Made by a program: the position numbers and the translations under genes. From Phorcus lineatus (taxonomy: Eukaryota; Mollusca; Gastropoda; Trochida; Trochidae): DNA of 64,000 nt. Under the pieces are notes generated by a model that saw only the letters and a list, made by a program, of their open reading frames with translations, searched no databases and was not told where the DNA came from. Numbering within the stretch: position 1 is the stretch's first letter; each line of letters starts with the position of its first letter. Positions 47,901-59,900 of the stretch are shown here, piece by piece. Location: contig OV121085.1 in NCBI GenBank assembly GCA_921293015.1, positions 14,967,731 to 15,031,730 on the forward strand. The letters are read 5' to 3'.

Positions 47901-50900
47901 TGAAATCATAAGTAAATATATATATATATAAATATTGAAGTCTGATTCACAAAATGACCTCGTTCAGACAGTTTTTACCATGGTTCAGACATTTCTTAAA
48001 ACATAAATCACACGTGTTTACACATAAGACAAAATGAATAATTCTGAAAAGATACGATTAAGCACTAACAGTGTTTTGCCGTCGAATGCCTAAAAATGTG
48101 ACTATGACGTCACTATTCGTTTACGTCGCATACGACAACGTTCAGGATATTACATCAAAATAAATGTGTTTCCGAAGAATATTATGTTACTGTACATTAA
48201 CTTATCATTGTGGTTTTTGGGATGTCTAAACTTTTAGTAAATATTTCAAGCCAAGGATGCGAGAGAGAAGAATAGGTCCAACATTCCGTTAAGTAAAGGC
48301 AGAAGTGTCCAAACCTCGGGTGAATCGACAATCGCAGATAAAACCATCATTTTCGGTTATAATTGAAACTATTTTGAAAATTGAGATAGAAAACACATAG
48401 GGTTTTTAAATTTTGGATACTTTGGTCTGCTGATAATAACTTTCTTTAATTAATGATAAGATATACAGTTCTTATTTTCCATCTCATGTAACTTAAAACT
48501 TCCAAATACTGTATATTTCATCTAAGTGATCCTTACGAATAGAAGGTTCAGTTCTCAAAAGATAAACAATACTGAATATTTCGATTTGTAAAGGTCCCAG
48601 TTTTCAAATTCTAAATTGGGTATTAGGACGTTTCCCCTATGATCATCATTAGAGGCTACTGGGTCACAAAATCTCTATTGCTAAGGGAGTCTCTACAGAA
48701 CAGATTTCGGAGAAGAAGACCAAAGTAGGTTTTTTAAGGTGTTGCCCATGTACCCCATTTTAGGGTTAAACATCAAGGAATTATAATGTCCAATAGTCAA
48801 GGAGTTTTCACGTAAGATTACAGCTAATAGGTCATTTGCTTGTTCAAAATAGGCTTTTGCGAGGAGCCACAGAGTCATCAAATTTATTTAACAAAACCCC
48901 AGTCTCTACAGAAATCTTCAGCTCTTTGGGTTTTCAATTCTAGAACAGATGAAAAAAGGTGTTTAGAGCGTTCTTGGTTGTTCTTAGAAAGAACCACAGA
49001 ATCACCAAATCTACAATTTATAATGCCAATTGCCCACATGTAACAAAAGACGCTAAAATCGAATAATGTAGTAAGGAGTCTTCCAAGGAGGCATCAAATT
49101 TGGGCAATTGTACGTTTCGAACTAAATACCCGTTACATCTATGTGAGCTTCGAAGAGGAGGCAAGGGGAGGACAGAGGCAAATGTCGTTTTTCGTCTGTT
49201 CTGATAAAAAGTGATAGACATGTGAGAGAAGGTGAGAGAACACTGTCTTTGAGATTGAATTATTATCCACTAATTATATAATCATCATATTCATAAACAT
49301 TGAACATTACACCCCAGTCTTTCTACACTGAACTCAAACGACATCGTTAGATCAAATCACTCACTTGTTATTCCCAACACAGCACCAGCTGCAGCTGTTT
49401 CTTCTCTGTTCAAGTAGCTGCTCCTGGAGCTCACTGTGATGTTGTATCTCTCTCCGGGAGTCAGGGACGAGATTGTGGCCGTAGTACCAGTGATGGCGAT
49501 GTTCTTTGAGGATACAAAAGGAGATAATTCGACCAGATATTCAGTCACAACAGTATGGTATGCTGAAGGTGTCCAGGTGACTCTCAGTTGTGTGGTAGAG
49601 AGTGTCTCAGTGTCTATATTACCTGGACTGAGGTTAGCATCTGAAAATACATTTTTGTAAATCTATATTTACCATTTGGAATGTGACGTATTCATGGGAC
49701 TATTTCCCCTTTAAAATCTGAACATCCATATTTATGATAAAAAGTGATTCAACAATAAGCGGCATGTTTTCATACAACTAGCAAGGGATAGATCTCGCAT
49801 GATGTAGCATTATGTACACCAATCTTCATTATACTAAGTGAGAAAAGTAAAAATAAAAGATAAAATATCCTACTTGGCAGGCATGTTGTATCCTTCCAGA
49901 AGTATCCAGGGTTACATCTGCAGGTAGACGAGTAACAGTCGGTTCTAAGGTTCTTGCAGGTTCCTTTAGATACACAAGGCCCTTCGTAGTTGATTTCTGT
50001 AATTAGTATGTACCAGATTGCATTTGAATCTGGCTAGTTCACATATCGAGCTGTATTAAAAACTGGGTTTTTTAGAAGAAGATTTTGGTACATATTCACA
50101 AGATCCTTTAGTCATTTTAGGCACTACAAGTAACAATATACGAGTGACAATATGATGAACAAGGGAATATGTCAAGACGAATTTATGGTCCTAAAGCCAT
50201 AAGTAAATGAGAAAAATGATGTTAATAGCAACAAAAAAGTGAAAGTCAAGAGCAGTTACCCAGATTTGCAGTAGAACATATAAGTCGGTGCATTTCTGTT
50301 TTACTATAAAGGCGCTTTTTAAAGACAGCCAGTCAACTTATTCGAAACATTCACTTTTTACACAGCTGTATAATAACAAATGATGTTGACACAACGATAA
50401 GATCAATTTCCTTCAAATACGAACTGAAAAAAACAAAGAAACTGCCGCCAAACAGTGTCCAAAATGTCAGCACACTACGATTACAAATCACAATGGAACT
50501 ATAACGTACACATTGCAAACAAATCATTTGGTTTAACAGATCAAGGATACTTTGGAAATACACTGACGTGAAGATAGCTGAACTGAATAAATTGCTTGAG
50601 AACAACTCATACTTTCTGATGTCTCTTCAACTCCCGGTGAGTCGACAACTGTCTGTTTACGTCCATATCTGGAGATTGATCTGACCACTATAAAGGTGTA
50701 GGACGTCCCAGGTTTGAGTCCTGTCACAAGGTGTGTTGATACATCTCCTGATACTCGACTGGTCTGTACAAGTGTAGTTCCGTCCTCTGTGTATTTGATG
50801 ATAAACGAGTTGGTGTACCCAGAAGCTGGAGGAGAGTTCCAGGCGACTCTTACACTACTGGTTGATGAAGCTACCGTGCTTGAAATGGTTGGTCTCAGTG

Positions 50901-53900
50901 CTGTAGCTGCAATTAATCATCATGATTTTAAATTAGCAACATGTTAGAACATGTTCATGTAAATTGTAGTTAACAACTTAAAAAAATATTTATTACCTTA
51001 TGATTCATAATGATGAACATTTCGCAACGATATGAAAAAATTGGATTTCCTCAATATGATTAAAAGAATAATAAATGCAGTGAATAGCATAAAACTGCTA
51101 ACATTGTGTTACAAATTTGGTGGTGATGATTAAGTTAAATACTGACCTGAAATACAGGAGTCATCAGTGTAGTAACTCCCCTCAGCACAAAGACATTTCC
51201 CTGTAATGCAGCTGAGGATGCTTAAGCATTGGTCTCCGGTACAGACCGAGCCATAATCAAGCTCTGAAAATGTTATTGAAAATAACAATAGAAGTGACGA
51301 TGTATTGCACTATGCACTATATAATTGCTAACATCAATCTCCCGTTATTCAACCCCCATCCACATTTTTGTATATATATATTGAGCAGCTGATAATCATT
51401 TCAACAATTGTCTTGTTTTTCTGGCAAATGGTTACACATCCCGATATATAGCTAGTATTATGTTAGTAAATTACATTTTATGATGCATAGAATTTGAACC
51501 AATATTTTTTTTATCATAATCGGACTCCCCATCCAGGCAATGTTAATGTTGCTTTCAAGTTATTTGGCAAATGGTTGGTTGGCAAATGGTATATTACCTT
51601 GGTGGCATAATATCCATAAGGATCTATGTAAACATGTAAAGTTATAAATGCATAAGAACAAATGATACAATCAACTGACTACAAGTTGTTTTGCTGCAGC
51701 TCCCTCCTTTTGTCTGCAGCAGAGCTTGTGAGCACGATCCACTGAGACAGGACCTTCTTCTACTTTGGGTGTTAACACCATTGCCACAAGTCACAGAACA
51801 GGAGGTAACCTGCCAGTTGCCCCATTGGCTGTACGTTGTCGCTGGTGGGTTTGGTGTCGCTGGTGGGTTTGGTGTCGCTGGTGGGTTTGGTTCATCTGTA
51901 ATGTATGCAACTATGTAAACCTCATCTGGTGTTGGTTCATTATTTACAATTAATATTTCATGATGTCAAAGTATACGTCATGATTAACTCAATGACACAA
52001 AAGGCCGGTGTTCATATTATTAACTATTCAAGGGACATCAAGGTCGCTGAAGCTATACATTGTAGTCACAATTTCTTATTGTCTGTTGACAGTAAACTAG
52101 CTTTCGAGATAAAAATAAAAATTGGTTGCCAAAGCTTAGCTTTTAAGATTAATTTTGACAATAATTAAATACATAGTAACTTAATCCCTTTAACAGTTGT
52201 CAACAGATTCAAGTGTACTACAGACAGCCGCTCGCCTTCTTCCTCTGTCCATTTACCGGCCTTATTGTCTACAGCTTCTTAACAAACCGTGGGATATGTA
52301 AACAGATGCTCGATAACCATTGTTGCAACTTCTACTGCTTTATCCGCTGCTTAAAGGAATATTCATATGCGAAATGAAATTTGCGCTAATAAAAGAATGT
52401 TTATTTCATAAGCCTAACATATAATTAAATAATTTTTAGGTAATCGAGGAAGCCCATAATACAAATTTGAAATCTGAATTTCTACTATTTAACCGGCCTC
52501 ACGGACGCCGCCATTTTGCAGTCTCGATTTGCAAACGAGAGCGAGATTTGGGGCGCGTCAAACACCACGAAATTAGGGTACACGGCTGTCATACATGGGA
52601 CGCGATGCCGGCCTGTCAAGCATTAGGCTGCTCCAAGCGAAACGATCGGGGGACAGACGCTCCCGGTTACGGGAAATCATATTTTCAGATCCCCAAGCCA
52701 TCGAAGGACTAAAGTCTGAGTTGTAGATGGCTGCACAACATTGCTACAGGATGAACGGTCAATACTTTTAAGTTCGCGCAGCACAAGGTTTGTACAGTTC
52801 CCCTCCATTCTTGTTAACGATGATAAATTGTTTTTTAAAGTGATTGGTTATTAAAACCATACTAAGTTCATACATATGTATGTTAATGGCAATTATTAAG
52901 GATTTAAATTGATTAAGAATATGACAGGTAAGTTAAATGCACTTCCTAGTCAATTTCCCAATCAAAAAATCTATATGCTAGATGACGATAATTCAGCGTA
53001 GCGAATCCTACTCGTGTACTTTCGTAGTTGGTTCGCAATCAAATTAATTTCGTACACCCTGATCTGAAACATGAAACTAGTTAACTTTTCGAATGTGTTC
53101 GTAATAACTAGATCAAGCAATTAATTCCAGAAAGTGTGTTACACAATTTGACGGCGCTTTTTGTTAATTGAAAAATGATTCACGGAATGTGTTTGGAATT
53201 ATACGAAAAAAACGTTTTGGTTACGAAAGACAGTGACTAGATCGCTGTTTTGTTATATTTCGAAGAACAATCAGAAATGTTTGTAAAATGTTTATTCCGA
53301 CTGATGTATGTAAATATAAACAAAAGAATGTTGTTATTCTATTTTATCCATTGATTTTCATTAATATTTTTTTTGTTTTTCATTTTTTTAAGTCAGTTCT
53401 TTGGCCAATCATATGAAATAATATAATCATGAATGTCTAAATTAATCTTCAACAACAAGTATATATATGTATAATCTCAATGAGGTTATCTCATGTAATT
53501 AATTTTTTAAATTTAGGATTCTAATGAAGTTGGAATTTGATTGTTGTGTAGAATTTCATTAAGTTCAAAATTTACAGGTTGTTTGTGAAGACCATTTTGA
53601 AGATGAGTGTTTCCTTGGTGGGGTCCTATCTGAAGGAGGAAAAAGGCATCGCAAGCTGAAGCCATGGACCCATCACACTATCACTTGGATATTATTGACT
53701 TTTTTATTTGATGTTTTTGATCTCCCAGTTTGTGAACGCATGGACCAATCACACTACCCTTTGAATATAATTGACTATTTACTATTATTTGATCTCCTAG
53801 TTTGTGGAACCATGGACTTGGTGAAATATGATGTTTAATCAACACATACATTGATAGACAGTTGTGTGTACTTATGCATGATCAGCTTACATTGTTGAAC

Positions 53901-56900
53901 TTAATTTGGAATAACTTAAAATTATCTGTTTGTTAATCTGTTTGTATAAAAATATGGACGGAAAGACAACCCAACATTCTATGCTCCTAATACCACTCAT
54001 GTATTACAAAATTTGTGACTGTAGTTGGAGAGAAACAATCAAAGTTGATATAATTAACTCAATGTAACTTATGAAAATTCATGGCTTCATTAATTTCTTT
54101 AAACCCAGTACACTGCTCTTCAGGGAATTGTTGCCGAATTTTCAGTACGACACAGGCAGGTATAACAGGTATAACTTTACATATTCTTATTCCCACCTTC
54201 TGTCCACCGTGAGTCGACGAGATAAAGTTTCGATAAGCCATGAGACTTAACTATATGGTATAGTCTCCATGTTTGAGCAATGTGTTTACATATTGAGTGT
54301 ATATATACAGTGTTATCATGAAATGAAGTACCAAATTGCAGGTATATATCAGGCACCTTGCCAGATTTGAGTTGACATATCAGTGCATTGGTGTTTGTTT
54401 CTCCATCAATTTCTCATTAGCAGAGTAAATTCAGAGTAAAATCTTCATTGAAATGAAGAAAGTGATAGCATACAGAACAATTGATTGGTCACAAATATTT
54501 GGAATAAATTGTCAGTTTGTATTAAAATGATTATATTAAAATTATTATGGCTTACAACATTCTGAAATTTTTAATAGGACAATTTTTTTTAAAGTAAATT
54601 ATTTTACAAATTCCATTCATAATTGTGAAACAGTATTCCAATTATTTATATTTTAAAATATCTTTAATTTTATTCCTCGCGTTTGCATGATAATGTCAAC
54701 CTACCGGTTTGTGAGACATCCGGGGCCCGGTCCCCCCCCCCCCCCCCCCCCATGCCGTTGAAAAGCATGAATTAAATGTAGGATATTGTAAGGACAGGGG
54801 GACTTAAACAAATTGTTGGAAAATCGATGTGCTTAGTTATACAAGAGATGCCATTCATGCGATTGTGTAGGTATGGTTCCTCTTGAAAACATCGACATTC
54901 AACGGCATCGCTAATCAACGCACAATGCCCGCATTCGCACCATGACAAATTTGTGAGACGGTCGACGTTCCTATCAGAAATATCATTTTCATCTGAATTA
55001 TCGCTGTCGTCCAACTCATCCCGAATTTCCCCTTCCTCAAAGTGGGGTTCAAACATATACGGTTTGATATTATATTACATCGTTTAAGTTTCAACGAAAG
55101 AAAAAAAATTAACGTCTGAGCTCACAGAGCAGATAGCGGAAAACGGCAGTTTGCTTTGTAAACTCTACTGCACTTGCAAGCTCCTTGATAACTATTAAAA
55201 AGGAAAAGACGCAAGCATTCTGTACACAATTTGTACACGCTACTTTGGGCCTTTAAGTCCATCTATACGTTTTGATGGAACAATTCATTAGGCGAACACC
55301 ATCGTCGTCTTACCAGGCACTCATCCGATTTTAATAACTATTGTATAACAATGTTGCACTATAAGAAAAATATTATAAATCATAATGTTGTCACAAGAGG
55401 TTTTCTAAACAGAATACGCCTTCTCACAAACAAGATCACTATCTTCGCCGGTAACAGTAAGTTCCCATTTGACCTTCAATCCATAGACTTTTCACACTTT
55501 CGATTTCCTGATCCATTTCATGTTCCATGAGTATGTGATTGTTCATAAGTTTCACATTATATAAGATTGTTGTATTGCTTAGTAGGTCATATTTGCACTT
55601 GTTTTGATAGTCTTAGCTGGCAGTGTCTAGAATCATCTATTCTAGAATGTTCTATATATTCCTTGATTGCTTGGGTTGCATTCTTCGATTGGAGTTTGTT
55701 GTGGAACTTTAAAGAACATTTTAGAAGGCCAGTATTAGAACTCTAACTGATCTTGCTTCTTACAATCGACTTTCCGATCATCGGCCGTGCCACTGTTTTT
55801 GGATACTTTATTCAAGCCGGATTCATCTTATCATCATCTTTATTTGCAGTAGTTCAGGCCACATGGCCCATGGAACAGTTGTAAAATAAAAAAGTATAAT
55901 TGTTGTCACATGACCGGTATTACAATGCTCTCAGTTTGAATAGTTTACACAGGTATATGGAGGTTAATCGTATTATATTCACATTCTCTGTGTTAAATAT
56001 TTTGAGCACAATGTCAGTCTGCCTTTAACATTGTGTTTAATGGACAGGAGATATTAAATACGGAGTGAAGCATATCTACTACACTCATAGAAAACATGAA
56101 ATTCATTTTCAACAACATTTTGGTCACAATTTAAGCAGAAAGAATCAGTATCAGGAATCACGTTAATGTTCTTCTTACGTTTATGATTAAATCTAAAATC
56201 GGGGAGAGATACGAAATTTACACATTGATCTGACCAGGTTTCTATTATTAAGTTTATAGATAAATGTTTTACACTGGAATAGATTTTTTGATTGGAATAA
56301 TGTGACAGATATGATGAGGTTTCAATATTCTCTCGCCAGGTTTGGAAATAGATAATAAACGCCTTCTAAAGGCAGATATAAACATAGTAGCATCACCAAC
56401 ATCTTGCATGATCCACACATAACTATACCATTAGTAATTAACATCTCACGAACATGCATGAGAAACCAAGTTAACCTTACCATTTTCGTCTTGTAATTTA
56501 AGCATTTCATATAAATGTAGTGGGATACGGGTATAACTCATCCTTAAAAGCCTTATCCAATAATATCGCTTTCACCTGTGTTTTTATAAACAAACAGTAT
56601 CGTCCAGTTTCTCCCTTATTTGAAGCGTATTTGCCAACCCCAAGGAATCTTTTTAAAAAGCTTGTTTGTACTTTTTCTATTGTATCTTGATACTTTACTC
56701 CCCAAATTTCCGAAGTTTAAGTCAAAATAGGAGATATTTTGAAAACAAAATTTTTACAAGCAGTTTTGAAATCAATATGTCTATTTTTATGCAACAATAC
56801 GTGAACTGATTCCAGTGCTTTTCGTGCCTGCATAGCTAGAGTTTCACACGACTTTGTCCATATCAATCTTGATGAAAATACAATTCCGAGATATTTGTAG

Positions 56901-59900
56901 TATGTTACAGTTTGAAGAATTATATTATTATAAGTCCATTTTTCATGTTTGGATAAAAAACCTCCTTTTCTGAAAACAATTATTTTTGATTTCTCTAAGT
57001 TAAAATGTAATCCCCTTTTTAAAAAATATTTATATAAGACATCTAATTGAAAATGAAAATAGTACAACATCATCTGCAGTCGATACTTTGATCAACAAAT
57101 ATTCCATAGCTGCAGGATTTATACATTTCATATAAACAGTACAGGGCTTAAAATGCACCCTTGTTTAACTCAAAAGAAGATGTTATACAGTTACCAATTT
57201 TAAAAGTTGCTTTTACAGATGAATACATATTTTTCAATACATTATATAGCTTACCATGACATCCATTTTTAACAAGGAGATATAGCAATTCTCTTCTGTC
57301 AACAAGGTCGAATGCCTTTTTAAAACCTATAAAACCACAATAGAATCTGCCTTTCGGTCTTCTTAGGTATTTTGTACATAAGGCTTGTAAAGAGAATATG
57401 TGGTCGACAGTAGAGTATTCTGGACGAAAACCAGCTTGTTTTTCAGCGATTAATTTATATCAAACCAAATTCTTATTCGTTTTTCTATAAGGGCTGTGAA
57501 TATCTTACCACAACAACTGAGGAGCGAAATTCCTCTATAATTGTTAGGATCTTGTCGTGACCCTGCTTTAAATAATGGGATTATCATACCAATATTCCAA
57601 ATATCCGGAAAGACACCACTGTGCAGAATATTGTAAAATAATAAGAGAAGGTAGGGCAAGAAAAATGAACTAGTCAACTTTACAAATTCAGATGGAATGC
57701 CATATTATCCAGGTGATTTGCCAGGTTTTAAATCTGTAATACATTCAACTATTTCTGTTTCCGTGATAGCGCTGTTTAATATATCATGGGTAAGCTCATT
57801 ATAAAAATTTTCTCATGAGTCACACGTGTGGTTATCAATTAAACTATGGACCTCTTAGTCAAAACTAGTTTCATCTATCTCCTGTCAAGGCCCACTGACT
57901 GTTTTCTACATTCATCATCGGTGTGATTCATAAGGACTGGTGAATATATTTATTAAGCTAGTTAGTGTTACTCATTAGATATCTCCATATGTAATGTTTT
58001 CACCATGTTAATTCTATTCCATATTCATTGGTCTTTGTCTTTAATTCAACGTAACCATCTTTTAAAGAAGCGACTACTGTGTTAAAGTCACAAGCTTCAT
58101 GAAAACTCAAAACCTCGATGAAAAAGGTACATTATCAAACTCGGCTGGGCATGCGTCGTTCAAGATGTAAGCAGAATCGGTGATCGGTTTTGCTGTAAAA
58201 AGTAAGAGCAGTCCCGAAACAGATTTCAGCCGTCTGCTCTTTTGCCTTCTGTACAGTCAATGCGTGTTATTCTAGAAAGACAATTGAGCGTTTAATTAAA
58301 GAAAGCACACTTAAAACTAGCAGCACTTGAATGTCATGACTTCAATGGAGATATTTCACACAGGATTCGCAAAACCATTCTTTTGTTTCTGACCGTGGCC
58401 TTTCACTGACTTTACCTTTCCCAATCTAGACACCATTCTTGATTGTATAAGATAAGAACCCCATTGCACCAAAACTGTTCAAAATGCCTTTTAAATTTTT
58501 TTAAAATCATTTCATTACTTACGACCTTGACATTTGACCTTGAATAGGAAATAATCATCAGGCGGTATAAAATAACCTGGCAATATGAGTTCTCATTACC
58601 TTTTCTCTTTTCCCAAAATTTGATGAAAAGGTGAATATGACCACAGCACATTTCTCCTGACCTTGAACTTTGATATTAAACGTCACACAATCTATGATCA
58701 ATTTTCATTGATTTTAACAATAATTGATTATTGATATAAAACAATTCTACAAAACCGTGCATAAGTCAATATGTCGTCGTTACATTTACCTTTGAACATT
58801 TGTAGCGAAATAGTTTTTATGCTTTTCCATAGATGGTATATACCAAATAAGAGCTTCAAAACTTTTCAGGTAATCGTGGTTACAAGGATTGGTTTTATGT
58901 ATTTCAAACCTCACTACTTTGAACATGACTTTCATGTCAAAACATGTCCCCCAACACCCATATTCATAATGCATAAGAATGTACGTACAACTTCCCCGAC
59001 TTCTTGCTTACCTAACCCGAGGTTAAAACAATGCTTTGATACAATATACAATACATTTAAGTTTAAAGGATCCAAAAGTAAAAGATGTATAAAACTAATA
59101 TGTGTTTTTATACTTACCACGTTCGCATATTGATTTATAATTTCTAGAGTATCCAGAAATACAAACACACCGATTACCCCTACAGATTTCACTTCCGTAA
59201 CATCCATTCGAACAGTCCACCTCTTCAAGAATTTTGGTCTAGAAGCACAAAATTGTTTAGAAATAGGGAAGGTAAGTATGAATTCATTTTTAAAAAGGGT
59301 TTAACCAAACATATACCAATAGTAAATGGGTATTTTGTTTAAATGTTAATTCATGCATCCACATGTTGCTATACAAATTATTGGTGTAAACAGAATTCCA
59401 AATATTTTCCATAATTACAAGACTGGACATTAACGTGAATTGTACATGTCTCTTAATCATTTATTGACGAATAAAATTATTCAGAAATATTTTCATGCTG
59501 CGACACTATATGAGTACAATATACAATGTCACTTTAATATAAGAGATTGTGCAAATAACTTATACAAATTTAAGTCACATCACACGTTTGTAACAAGCGG
59601 TAAAGAACAACCCGGAAAAAAAGAATAATTAAGGCACTTGTCTGATTGTATCTAAGCAAAATTTAAAACATCAGAACATATACGAGTTTTAAGGTTCTAA
59701 AAAGAGCTTTTCAGGGAAATGCGTAACCAAAACTGAATAGAGCCAATTGCCTCATAAAAATCCACATTTCCAATATTTCATGATGTTAAATAAATACACC
59801 TGTGCAAAAGTAACTTTGTCAGGCCTTCATAGTCGTTTTCTGTCTTCTTCGGAAAGAGAGACGTGAAGTCCGAAAGGTAACAGAAATAAAGATGTAAGAT

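Larger units (their letters stand above)
51896..59117 (-). other. Receptor intron 2 (7.2 kb) with nested elements
   Basis: Holds a THAP pseudogene (plus), a P2X7-C-like ORF (minus) and a LINE remnant (minus), listed separately. At 52196-52360 the minus strand has a broken coding-like stretch (VATMVIEHLFTYPTVC, then KWTEEEGERLSVV) with one stop; its family was not recognised. At 58400-58680 there are GACCTTGA-type motifs typical of a dispersed repeat. No other receptor exon was found. Confidence 0.6.
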
